56,009 nucleotides of DNA from Bradyrhizobium centrolobii. GTDB lineage: Bacteria; Pseudomonadota; Alphaproteobacteria; Rhizobiales; Xanthobacteraceae. The stretch is taken from assembly GCF_001641635.1 (NCBI RefSeq), contig NZ_LUUB01000092.1:1-56009 (forward strand), read 5' to 3'. The first letter of the stretch is position 1, and the number at the start of each line of letters is the position of its first letter. Positions 38,658-48,063 of the stretch are shown here, in pieces. The notes below the pieces were generated by a model, which did no database searches, was not told the DNA's origin, and was given only the letters and a program-made list of their open reading frames with translations. The position numbers were made by a program, and so were the translations under genes.

Positions 38658-40684
38658 ATGAACATCTCGGTTCATGCCGAAGCCGACCTCACTGCGGTCG
38701 CGCATAACGATCTCGCCAATGCCGTCCGCTTCCTCGCGGTCGATGCCATCGAGACCGCGCAGTCCGGCCATCCCGGCCTGCCGATGGGCATGGCTGACGT
38801 TGCGACCGTGCTGTTCTCGCGCTTCCTCAAATTCGACTCGGCGCATCCCAACTGGCCGGATCGCGACCGCTTCGTGCTGTCGGCGGGCCACGGCTCGATG
38901 CTGCTCTATGCGCTCCTCCATCTCACTGGCGGTGATGTCAGCATTGACGACCTCAAGGCCTTCCGACAGTGGGGCTCGAAGACGCCGGGTCACCCCGAAT
39001 ATGGTCACACGCCGGGCGTCGAGACCACGACGGGACCGCTGGGGCAGGGGATCGCGACCGCCGTCGGGATGGCGCTCGCCGAGCGCATGGCCAATGCGCG
39101 CCATGGCGACGGCCTCGTCGATCACTTCACTTACGTGATCGCCGGCGATGGCTGCCTGATGGAGGGCGTCAGCCAGGAGGCGATCTCGCTCGCCGGCCAT
39201 CTCCAGCTCAACCGCTTGATCGTGCTGTTCGACGACAACGGCATCTCCATCGATGGTCCGACGTCGCTTGCGACCTCGGATGACCAGCTCGCGCGCTTTG
39301 CCGCCTCCGGCTGGTCGGTGCGTCGCGTCGACGGGCATGATCCCGAGGCGATCGCGCAGGCGATTGCCGAAGAACGCGAGACTGCAAAACCGTCGCTGAT
39401 CGCCTGCCGCACCATCATCGGCTATGGCGCGCCGGACCGGCAGGGCACCGAGAAGGCGCATGGCGCCCCGCTCGGCACCGAGCAGAGCGCAGCCGCGCGG
39501 CGGACGCTGGGTTGGGACTATCAGCCCTTCGTGGTGCCGATTCCGGTCCTGAAGGCGTGGCGGATGATCGGGCAGCGCGGCCAGGTCGCGCGCCTCGCCT
39601 GGCTCGATCGCTACGAATGCGCGACGCCTGAGCAGCGCGAATTGTTCATCGAGGGCAAGGCTGTTGCCCTGCCGAGCGCCTATGCCCAGGCGTCGGCAAA
39701 ATTGCGCGAGCGTTTTGCCACGGAGCGACCGAAGATCGCGACGCGGCAGGCCTCGCAACAGGTGCTCGACGGCATCGCCGCAACGATTCCCGGATTTGTC
39801 GGCGGCTCGGCGGACCTGACGCATTCGAACCTGACCCACGCCAAGGGCCAAGCCCCGGTCAAGCGCGGCACGTTCGCCGGCGACTACATCCATTTCGGCA
39901 TTCGCGAGCATGGCATGGCGGCTGCGATGAACGGCCTCGCGCTGCATGGTGGCTTCATCCCCTATGGCGGCACGTTCCTCGCCTTCTCCGACTACAGCCG
40001 GCCGGCCATTCGCCTTGCGGCCTTGATGCGGCTGCGCGTCATCCACGTCATGACCCATGACTCCATCGGGCTTGGCGAAGACGGTCCGACGCATCAGCCG
40101 GTCGAGCATCTCGCGGCGTTGCGTGTCATTCCGAACCTTCTCGTGTTCCGCCCGGCCGACGCGGTCGAGACGCTGGAAGCCTGGGAGTGCGCTCTTGGAG
40201 CCGAAGATCGTCCGTCCGTGCTGTGCCTGTCGCGGCAGGCGCTGCCGACCTTCCGCAGCGATGCACGTGGCAGGAATCGTACCGCGCGCGGCGCCTATCT
40301 CGTCGTCACGCCGGATGGTGGCCGCGATGTCACGCTGATCGCGACCGGGTCGGAAGTGTCGATCGCGCTCGAGGCTGCCCGCCTGCTCGCGACCGAGCAT
40401 ATCCGCGCGGCCGTCGTCTCCGCGCCCTGCTTCGCGCTGTTCGAGGAGCAGCCGGAGGACTACCGCGCCACTGTCCTCGGCACTGTGCCGCGCGTCGGCA
40501 TCGAGGCGGCTGTGCCCGGCGACTGGCCGCGTTGGCTCGGCACCGACGGCGAATTCGTTGGCATGCGCGGCTTCGGTGCTTCGGCCCCGGCGCCGGTGCT
40601 GTACCGCGAATTCGGCATCACCCCACAGAGCATTGCAGAAGCGGCCAGGCGCTCGGTCGCACGTCGGAACGAGGGAAAAGCAGC

Positions 40685-40688
<4 letters not shown>
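38658..40688 (+). CDS. cbbT: Transketolase
   Basis: A 676-aa TPP enzyme moving C2 units in the regenerative phase. Motifs: 'AQSGHPGLPMGMADVATVLF', 'GHTPGVETTTGPLGQGIATA', TPP/Mg site 'IAGDGCLMEGVSQEAISLAG' through 'DDNGISIDG', and pyrimidine-domain 'FGIREHGMAAAMNGLALHGG'. GGGAGCC precedes ATG 38658. The stop overlaps the cbbG start by 4 bases. Confidence 0.97.
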
Positions 40689-41692
<1,004 letters not shown>

Positions 41693-41723
41693 GCTGACGG
41701 AAAACGAGAAACGGAGAACTCCC

Positions 41724-42809
41724 TTGGCACGCATTACCCTTCGACAACTGCTCGACCACGCAGCCCACCATGGCTACGCGGTGCCGGCGTTCAACATCAA
41801 CAACATGGAGCAAGGGATCGCAATCATGCAGGCGGCGGCCGAGGTCGACGCGCCCGTCATCATGCAGGCCTCGCGCGGCGCGCGCAGCTATGCCGGCGAT
41901 CTCATGCTCTCGCACATGATCGATGCGCTGGAGCGGACCTATCCGGACATTCCGCTCTGCATGCACCAGGACCACGGCAATGACGAGGCGACCTGCGCCA
42001 GCGCCATCGCCCACGGCTTCACCTCGGTGATGATGGACGGATCGCTGAAGGCCGACGCCAAGACTGCGGCCGACTACGACTACAATGTCGCGATCACCCG
42101 ACGCGTGGTCGATCTCGCCCATTGGGTCGGCGCGTCCGTGGAAGGCGAGCTCGGCGTGCTCGGCTCGCTCGAGCATGGCGGCGGCGAGCAGGAGGACGGT
42201 CACGGCGTCGAGGGCAAGGTCAGCCACGACCAGTTGCTGACCGATCCCGACCAGGCGGTGGATTTCGTCCGCGCCACCAAGGTCGATGCGTTGGCGATTG
42301 CGATGGGCACCTCGCACGGCGCCTACAAGTTCAGCCGCAAGCCGGACGGCGACATTCTGGCGATGCGGGTGGTCGAGGAGATCCACCGCCGGCTGCCGAA
42401 CACGCATCTTGTGATGCACGGCTCCTCCTCGGTGCCGCAGCCGCTCCAGGACATGTTCAACCAGTTCGGCGGCGAGATGCCGCAGACCTGGGGCGTGCCG
42501 GTCGAGGAGATCGTCCGCGGCATCAAGAGCGGCGTCCGCAAGGTCAATATCGACACCGACTGTCGTCTCGCGATGACCGCGGTGTTCCGCAAAGTGGCTG
42601 CGCAAGCGCGCTCCGAATTCGACCCGCGAAAGTTCCTCAAACCCGCGATGGATGCGATGCGCGAACTGTGCCGCGAACGCTTCGAGCAGTTCGGTACCGC
42701 GGGCCACGCGAGCAGGATCAAGGTGATCCCGATGAGCGAGATGGCGCGGCGGTACCGCGCCGGCGAACTCGACCCGCAGATCGGCGCCCGCGAGCCCGTC
42801 GCGGCCTGA
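41724..42809 (+). CDS. cbbA: Fructose-bisphosphate aldolase class II (TTG start)
   Basis: A 361-aa zinc aldolase that joins dihydroxyacetone phosphate to GAP or erythrose-4-phosphate. Zinc ligands and catalytic residues are seen in 'CMHQDHGNDEATC', 'ASVEGELGVLGSLEHG', 'MGTSHGAYKF' and 'LVMHGSSSVPQPLQ'. 'RKVNIDTDCRLAMTA' is the phosphate loop. The start is TTG 41724, with GGAGA 7 nt before. The first in-frame ATG would delete the N-terminal strand 'RITLRQLLDHAAHHGYAVPA', so the TTG is well supported and may lower translation. Confidence 0.95.
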   Translation: MARITLRQLLDHAAHHGYAVPAFNINNMEQGIAIMQAAAEVDAPVIMQASRGARSYAGDLMLSHMIDALERTYPDIPLCMHQDHGNDEATCASAIAHGFTSVMMDGSLKADAKTAADYDYNVAITRRVVDLAHWVGASVEGELGVLGSLEHGGGEQEDGHGVEGKVSHDQLLTDPDQAVDFVRATKVDALAIAMGTSHGAYKFSRKPDGDILAMRVVEEIHRRLPNTHLVMHGSSSVPQPLQDMFNQFGGEMPQTWGVPVEEIVRGIKSGVRKVNIDTDCRLAMTAVFRKVAAQARSEFDPRKFLKPAMDAMRELCRERFEQFGTAGHASRIKVIPMSEMARRYRAGELDPQIGAREPVAA

Positions 42810-42849
42810 GCAGGACAGAGAAACGAGAGAGAGATTTAAGGAGGCCAAC

Positions 42850-44310
42850 ATGAACGTACACACCGGCACGGTCAGCGGCAAGGAGCGCTATCGCTCGGGC
42901 GTCATGGAATACAAGCGCATGGGCTATTGGGAGCCCGACTATGTGCCGAAGGACACCGATGTCATCGCGCTGTTCCGCGTGACGCCGCAGGATGGCGTCG
43001 ACCCGATCGAGGCGTCGGCCGCGGTTGCCGGTGAATCCTCGACCGCGACCTGGACGGTGGTGTGGACCGATCGCCTGACGGCCGCCGAGAAGTATCGCGC
43101 GAAATGCTATCGCGTCGATCCGGTGCCGGGTTCGCCGGGCTCGTATTTCGCCTACATCGCCTATGACCTCGACCTGTTCGAGTCGGGCTCGATCGCGAAC
43201 CTCTCGGCTTCGATCATCGGCAACGTCTTCGGCTTCAAGCCGCTGAAGGCGCTGCGGCTCGAGGACATGCGCTTCCCGGTCGCCTATGTGAAGACGTTCC
43301 AGGGGCCCGCGACCGGCATCGTGGTCGAGCGCGAGCGGCTCGACAAGTTCGGCCGCCCGCTGCTGGGCGCGACGATCAAGCCGAAGCTTGGCCTTTCGGG
43401 ACGCAACTACGGCCGCGTGGTTTACGAGGCGCTGAAGGGCGGGCTCGACTTCACCAAGGACGACGAGAACATCAACTCGCAGCCCTTCATGCATTGGCGC
43501 GACCGTTTCCTCTATTGCATGGAGGGCGTCAACCGCGCCCAGGCGGCTTCGGGCGAGGTAAAGGGCACCTATCTCAACATCACCGCGGCCACGATGGAAG
43601 ACATGTACGAGCGCGCGGAGTTCGCGAAAGAGCTGGGCTCGGTCGTGGTCATGATCGATCTCGTGATCGGCTACACCGCGATTCAGTCCATGGCGAAATG
43701 GGCGCGCCGCAATGACATGATCCTGCATCTGCACCGTGCCGGTCATTCGACCTATACGCGGCAGAAGAGCCATGGCGTCTCGTTCCGCGTCATCGCCAAG
43801 TGGATGCGGCTTGCCGGTGTCGACCACATCCATGCCGGCACCGTGGTCGGCAAGCTCGAGGGCGATCCCAACACCACGCGCGGCTACTACGACGTCTGCC
43901 GCGAGGATTTCAACCCGATGAAGCTCGAGCATGGCATCTTCTTCGACCAGTCCTGGGCGAGCCTCAACAAGTTGATGCCGGTGGCATCAGGCGGCATCCA
44001 TGCCGGCCAGATGCACCAGCTGCTCGATCTGCTCGGCGAGGATGTCGTGCTGCAATTCGGCGGTGGCACCATCGGCCATCCCATGGGCATCCAGGCTGGT
44101 GCCACCGCCAACCGCGTGGCGCTGGAAGCGATGATCCTCGCCCGCAACGAGGGCCGCGACTACGTCCATGAGGGCCCGGAAATCCTGGCCAAGGCGGCCG
44201 AGACCTGCACGCCGCTGAAGGCCGCGCTCGACGTCTGGAAGGACGTCACCTTCAACTATCAATCCACCGACACGCCGGACTTCGTGCCGACCGCGCTGGA
44301 AACCGCTTGA
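42850..44310 (+). CDS. cbbL: RuBisCO large subunit, form I red-type
   Basis: A 486-aa catalytic subunit fixing CO2 onto RuBP. Lys177 in 'GATIKPKLGLSG' is catalytic. Lys203 is the carbamylated residue in 'GGLDFTKDDENINSQPF', with Asp205 and Glu206 as Mg ligands. Loop 6 reads 'GTVVGKLEGDP'. The N-terminus 'KERYRSGVMEYKRMGYWEPDY' is characteristic of form IC/ID red-type enzymes, which fits the CbbX activase encoded downstream. A perfect AAGGAGG precedes ATG 42850, implying strong translation. Confidence 0.98.
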   Translation: MNVHTGTVSGKERYRSGVMEYKRMGYWEPDYVPKDTDVIALFRVTPQDGVDPIEASAAVAGESSTATWTVVWTDRLTAAEKYRAKCYRVDPVPGSPGSYFAYIAYDLDLFESGSIANLSASIIGNVFGFKPLKALRLEDMRFPVAYVKTFQGPATGIVVERERLDKFGRPLLGATIKPKLGLSGRNYGRVVYEALKGGLDFTKDDENINSQPFMHWRDRFLYCMEGVNRAQAASGEVKGTYLNITAATMEDMYERAEFAKELGSVVVMIDLVIGYTAIQSMAKWARRNDMILHLHRAGHSTYTRQKSHGVSFRVIAKWMRLAGVDHIHAGTVVGKLEGDPNTTRGYYDVCREDFNPMKLEHGIFFDQSWASLNKLMPVASGGIHAGQMHQLLDLLGEDVVLQFGGGTIGHPMGIQAGATANRVALEAMILARNEGRDYVHEGPEILAKAAETCTPLKAALDVWKDVTFNYQSTDTPDFVPTALETA

Positions 44311-44321
44311 GGAGATCTGAC

Positions 44322-44729
44322 ATGAAGCTGACCCAAGGCTGCTTCTCGTTCCTGCCCGATCTGACCGACGACCAGATCTACAGCCAAGTGCAGTACTGCC
44401 TCGCCAATGGCTGGGCGGTGAACATCGAGTTCACCGACGATCCGCACCCGCGCAACACCTATTGGGAGATGTGGGGCCTGCCGATGTTCGATCTCCAGGA
44501 CGCCGCCGGCGTGATGATGGAGCTTGCCGAATGCCGAAGGGTGTATGGCGACCGTTACATCCGCATCAGCGGCTTCGATTCCAGCCATGGCTGGGAGTCG
44601 GTGCGGATCTCCTTCCTCGTCAACCGGCCGCCGCAGGAGGCCGAGTTCGAGCTGGTGCGGCAGGAGGCGGCCGGGCGCTCGATCCGGTACACGACCGTGC
44701 GCAAGGCCACCCAGCACGCCGTACCGTAA
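44322..44729 (+). CDS. cbbS: RuBisCO small subunit, red-type
   Basis: A 135-aa small subunit completing the L8S8 enzyme. 'KLTQGCFSFLPDLTDDQIYS' and 'NIEFTDDPHPRNTYWEMWG' are conserved. The extended C-terminus after 'GFDSSHGWESVRISFLVNRP' is the red-type beta-hairpin extension that lines the central pore. ATG 44322 has GAGGAG about 8 nt upstream, 11 bases after cbbL. Two hairpins follow the stop before cbbX. Confidence 0.97.
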   Translation: MKLTQGCFSFLPDLTDDQIYSQVQYCLANGWAVNIEFTDDPHPRNTYWEMWGLPMFDLQDAAGVMMELAECRRVYGDRYIRISGFDSSHGWESVRISFLVNRPPQEAEFELVRQEAAGRSIRYTTVRKATQHAVP

Positions 44730-44747
44730 CCCTCTTCCTTTCCGCGC

Positions 44748-44764
44748 GGAGCACTCCCTGCTCC
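44748..44764 (+). terminator. First hairpin after cbbS
   Basis: GGAGCA-CTCCC-TGCTCC, a 6-bp stem extendable by one C-G pair, 18 bases after the cbbS stop. It could stabilise the cbbLS transcript end. Confidence 0.45.
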
Positions 44765-44783
44765 GTTTCCTTGGCGGACCACT

Positions 44784-44813
44784 GCTTCGCCGCTCCCCCC
44801 CCCGCGGCGAAGC
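44784..44813 (+). terminator. Strong hairpin between cbbS and cbbX (attenuator-like)
   Basis: A perfect 10-bp stem GCTTCGCCGC/GCGGCGAAGC with a 10-base loop of one T and nine C. It is followed by CCTTTTC and then, within 13 bases, the cbbX start. It has the form of a leaky intrinsic terminator and also occupies the place of a cbbX ribosome site, so it should lower cbbX output relative to cbbLS. Confidence 0.7.
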
Positions 44814-44826
44814 CCTTTTCTTCGAG

Positions 44827-45762
44827 ATGCCGATGCTTGATGTGCCGAACGCGACCACCACGGAGACCGCCTTCGACTTGCGCAAGGAGGCCGAAGCGGC
44901 CGGGATCACGACCACGCTGCAACAGCTCGAGCAGGAGCTGATCGGCCTGAAGCCGGTCAAGAACCGGGTGCGCCAGATCGCCTCGCTCTTGCTGGTCGAA
45001 CGCATGCGGCAGCGCGCAGGACTGGCGGCCGCGCCGCCGACGCTGCACATGTCGTTCACCGGCAATCCCGGCACGGGCAAGACGACGGTCGCGCTGCGCA
45101 TGGCAAAGATCCTGCACGGCCTCGGCTTCGTGCGGCGCGGGCAGGTGATTTCGGTGACACGTGACGATCTCGTCGGCCAATATATCGGTCACACCGCGCC
45201 GAAGACAAAAGAGATATTGAAGAAGGCGATGGGCGGCGTGCTGTTCATCGACGAGGCCTACTATCTCCACCGGCCCGACAACGAGCGCGACTACGGCCAG
45301 GAGGCGATCGAGATCCTGCTCCAGGTGATGGAGAACCAGCGCGAGGACCTCGTCGTGATCCTCGCCGGCTACGGCGAGCGGATGACGAGCTTCTTTGCCT
45401 CCAACCCCGGCTTCCGCTCGCGCATCGCCCACCACATCGAATTCCCGGATTATTCCGAAGCGGAGCTGCTCTTCATCGCCGAGCTGATGCTCGAAGAGCG
45501 CGGCTATCGCCTGTCGGCCGCGGCGCGTGATGCGCTTGAGAAGTACATTGCGCTGCGCCGGACGCAGCCATTCTTCTCCAACGCGCGCTCGATCCGCAAC
45601 GCCGTCGACCGCATCCGGCTGCGCCAGGCCGACCGCCTGGTGTCCGATCTCGACCGCATGCTCGACATCGCCGACCTCGAAACCATCGACGCCGCCGACG
45701 TGCTGGCGAGCCGCGTGTTCAGCGGCGGGGCTGCGGCCGACGCACGGAGTGCAAAGCCATGA
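44827..45762 (+). CDS. cbbX: CbbX, red-type RuBisCO activase (AAA+)
   Basis: A 311-aa AAA+ remodeller that pulls the RuBisCO large-subunit C-terminus to release inhibitory sugar phosphates. It closely follows Rhodobacter CbbX: 'LEQELIGLKPVKNRVRQIAS', Walker A 'FTGNPGTGKTTVALRMA', pore loop region 'DDLVGQYIGHTAPKTKEIL', Walker B 'GGVLFIDEAYYL', and the sensor/Arg-finger region 'SNPGFRSRIAHHIEFPDYS'. The start is ATG 44827 or 44833; no ribosome site is visible because the hairpin lies there. Its stop overlaps cbbE (ATGA). Confidence 0.95.
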   Translation: MPMLDVPNATTTETAFDLRKEAEAAGITTTLQQLEQELIGLKPVKNRVRQIASLLLVERMRQRAGLAAAPPTLHMSFTGNPGTGKTTVALRMAKILHGLGFVRRGQVISVTRDDLVGQYIGHTAPKTKEILKKAMGGVLFIDEAYYLHRPDNERDYGQEAIEILLQVMENQREDLVVILAGYGERMTSFFASNPGFRSRIAHHIEFPDYSEAELLFIAELMLEERGYRLSAAARDALEKYIALRRTQPFFSNARSIRNAVDRIRLRQADRLVSDLDRMLDIADLETIDAADVLASRVFSGGAAADARSAKP

Positions 45763-46496
45763 CCAGGGAGATCATCATCGCGCCTTCGATCCTGGCCGCG
45801 AATTTCGCGAGGCTTGGCGAGGAGATCGCCGCAGTCGACACGGCCGGCGCTGACTGGATCCATTGCGATGTGATGGACGGGCATTTCGTGCCCAACATCA
45901 GCTTCGGCGCCGACGTCATCAAGGCGATCCGGCCATTCACGCGCAAGACGTTTGACGTCCATCTCATGATCGCGCCGGTGGATCCCTATATCGAGGCCTT
46001 TGCCAAGGCCGGCGCGGATATCATCACGGTGCATGCCGAGGCCGGCCCGCATCTCGATCGCTCATTGCAGGCGATCGGCGCGCTCGGCAAGAAAGCCGGC
46101 GTCAGCCTGTGCCCGGCGACGCCGGAAGCCGCGATCGAATATGTGCTCGATCGCATCGACCTCATCCTGGTGATGACGGTCAATCCAGGCTTCGGCGGGC
46201 AGTCGTTCCTCGACGCCCAGATCGAGAAGATCAGACGGATTCGAAGCATGATTGGCGACCGGCCGATCCGGGTCGAGGTGGACGGCGGCATCACTTGCGA
46301 CAACGCCGCTGCTGTTGCCGCCGCGGGCGCCGATACGCTGGTGGCGGGATCGGCGGTGTTTCGTGGCAACGACAGCGCCGACTACGCCCGCAACATCGCG
46401 GCCATTCGTCTCGCCGCAGAGGCCGGTCGGGTTCCGAGCCTGCAAGATATTTCCACCCAGCCCGCGCGGGGCGCTGACAAGGCGCTCACCCCTTAG
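45759..46496 (+). CDS. cbbE: Ribulose-phosphate 3-epimerase
   Basis: A 245-aa TIM-barrel epimerase interconverting xylulose-5- and ribulose-5-phosphate. 'IAPSILAANFARLGEEI', metal His and Asp in 'IHCDVMDGHFVPNIS' and 'DVHLMIAPVDPYI', then 'VMTVNPGFGGQSF' and 'VDGGITCDNAAAVAAAGAD' all match. ATG 45759 overlaps the cbbX stop. The protein is about 20 residues longer than E. coli Rpe at the C-terminus. It is the last cbb gene in view; no phosphoglycolate phosphatase or PGK follows. Confidence 0.96.
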   Translation: MTREIIIAPSILAANFARLGEEIAAVDTAGADWIHCDVMDGHFVPNISFGADVIKAIRPFTRKTFDVHLMIAPVDPYIEAFAKAGADIITVHAEAGPHLDRSLQAIGALGKKAGVSLCPATPEAAIEYVLDRIDLILVMTVNPGFGGQSFLDAQIEKIRRIRSMIGDRPIRVEVDGGITCDNAAAVAAAGADTLVAGSAVFRGNDSADYARNIAAIRLAAEAGRVPSLQDISTQPARGADKALTP

Positions 46497-46788
46497 AGAA
46501 CGGGTGTCCCACTGCAACGAGGAGCATCTGCTCAAAGTCGGCGTCAAGGTCGCGACTGCTAAGGCGCTCGGCGGAAGTGAGGAGCGGCGTCGTCGCGCCT
46601 GGCTCGCAAGGCCTTGCGTGCCAGTGCCACGTCCCATGCCCACACGGACAGGAACTTAATTTCACGTCGGCGTTTGCAGGAAATTAACCCAGGTTGTTGC
46701 GCCGGGCTCACTAAAAATCTTTTGCATAACCGCCATCGGCCTGACGCAAATCGGGATAATAAGCCAAGTGATTGCGAGGGAGGGTCTC
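46497..46788. other. Spacer after the cbb operon
   Basis: About 290 bases with no supported gene. A possible EcfG-type element, GGAAC (46651-46655) and CGTT (46671-46674), is present with a 15-base gap, one shorter than usual. It lies 115 bases upstream of the next gene. No clear terminator for the cbb operon is visible. Confidence 0.4.
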
Positions 46789-47001
46789 ATGGAGAACGTA
46801 CGTCGCTACCGGGCGCTTGCGTCCCTCTGCCGCCAGCAGGCGGCCTATCGGCCACTCCAGACCTGGGAGCTCCTCGGCCAGGCCGAGCATTTCGAACATC
46901 TCGCCGAGATCGAACTGAGGGCTCACTTCGACGCATGCAATGCGAAAGCCGAAGATGACAAGCCGGCTGCCCCGACATGGGAAGCTCCGGCCGCTGCGTG
47001 A
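46789..47001 (+). CDS. Small helical protein, paralogue of 35261-35458
   Basis: A 70-aa protein: 'MENVRRYRALASLCRQQAAY' then 'TWELLGQAEHFEHLAEIELR' and an Ala/Pro-rich tail. It aligns without gaps over about 50 residues with the small protein upstream of cbbR. GGGAGGG lies just upstream of ATG 46789. Function unknown. Both copies flank the Calvin operon. Confidence 0.72.
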   Translation: MENVRRYRALASLCRQQAAYRPLQTWELLGQAEHFEHLAEIELRAHFDACNAKAEDDKPAAPTWEAPAAA

Positions 47002-47023
47002 CGAAGTCGGAGCATCGCTTCCG

Positions 47024-47860
47024 CTAATGCGACATCAGCGTCGGAACCGTCATGGCTTCGAGCATGGCGCGCGTGACGCCACCCAGAAAACTCTCCTGCA
47101 ATCGGGAGTGACCGTAGCCGCCCATAACCAGAAGGTTGAGATCCTCGTCCGCTGCCAGTGACAGGATGGTCGGCTGAATGTCCGCACGAGCGGCCGACAG
47201 GCCAATGGTTCTGGTCGATAGACCGTGCCGCGCGAGATGCCTTGCCAGATCCTTTGTCGAGGCTTCGGCGGGAACCGCATCCGCCTCGTTGAGCGCAATG
47301 ACGACGATCTCCTCGGCCTTCGCCAGGAACGGCACCGCATCGCGCACAGCGCGGGCGGCGACCCGGCTGCCGTCCCAGCAGATGCCGATCCGTCTCGCCT
47401 TGAGCGCGCCGCGGAAAATATGCGGCAGGAACAGTACCGGCCCGCCGGCCTGGAACAGGATTTCGCGGGACAGGTCGTTGTCGAATGAACCCTGGCTCCG
47501 ATCCGGCTGAAGCACGATGCTGAGGTCGTAGAGCCGGGCCATTGCGCCGACCGAACCTGCCGCGTCCGCGGGCATCGCGGCCACCGGATGGCAGGCATAG
47601 GAGATGCCGACGCTCTTCGCCTCGGCCTCGAACACGGCGAGCGCCGTCAGGGCCCGCTCCATCGCGCGCTCGCGTTCCATCTCGAAGACGGAAGCCACCG
47701 CAGCGCCGCCATCTACCAGATAGGCCGTGTTGGTTGCGACATAGCCGACCGAGACCGCGTCGAGACGGGCGTTGAAGCTCGCCGCCAGCGAAACGGCGCC
47801 GTCAATCGCTGCGCGCATCGGGCGCTCGGTCGGGATGTGGACGAGGATGTCTTTGATCAT
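47024..47860 (-). CDS. Universal stress protein, tandem UspA domains
   Basis: A 278-aa protein with two Usp folds. The first starts 'IKDILVHIPTERPMRAAIDG'. The second ends with the ATP-binding motif 'MGGYGHSRLQESFLGGVT' (G-2x-G-9x-G-T). The start at ATG 47860 has GGAGG 7 nt upstream; an earlier in-frame start at 47905 lacks one. A perfect TTGA-N6-TCAA box 63 bases upstream indicates control by FixK/FNR-type regulators, as is common for Usp genes in microaerobic rhizobia. Confidence 0.9.
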   Translation of the reverse strand: MIKDILVHIPTERPMRAAIDGAVSLAASFNARLDAVSVGYVATNTAYLVDGGAAVASVFEMERERAMERALTALAVFEAEAKSVGISYACHPVAAMPADAAGSVGAMARLYDLSIVLQPDRSQGSFDNDLSREILFQAGGPVLFLPHIFRGALKARRIGICWDGSRVAARAVRDAVPFLAKAEEIVVIALNEADAVPAEASTKDLARHLARHGLSTRTIGLSAARADIQPTILSLAADEDLNLLVMGGYGHSRLQESFLGGVTRAMLEAMTVPTLMSH

Positions 47861-47922
47861 GGCAGCACCTCCGGTGGCCTCTCGCAATGGCCAACAATCT
47901 TCCACGGATCGGCAGGCTCGGG

Positions 47923-47936
47923 TTGAGCTGCATCAA
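47923..47936 (-). promoter_or_regulatory. FixK/FNR-type box upstream of the usp gene
   Basis: TTGAGCTGCATCAA, a perfect TTGA-N6-TCAA dyad. Its centre is about 69 bases upstream of ATG 47860. A class II promoter (site near -41) would start transcription around 47888, leaving a leader of under 30 bases. Confidence 0.7.
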
Positions 47937-48063
47937 ATGCGATTTTGCCGGCGGCCCCCATCGCACGTTCTTTGCCAAGATTTAATCACGAGGACGGGAC
48001 GTCGTAAGGTTGCGACGCCCATGTTGGGTGCAAGGCGACACCTTCCAACATGGACATTTCGAC

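Noticed and set aside
36860..40400. Two very long leftward frames (about 600 codons each) opposite cbbF-cbbP and cbbT
   Set aside because: Shadow frames of GC-rich genes; composition is His/Arg/Asp-rich and no family motif appears.
40187..40684. 166-codon N-terminal extension of cbbG
   Set aside because: Lies entirely inside cbbT in another frame; GAPDH starts canonically at 40685 with an ATGA junction.
44524..44826. N-terminal extension of cbbX through the cbbS end
   Set aside because: Overlaps cbbS and the hairpin; CbbX homology starts just after 44827.
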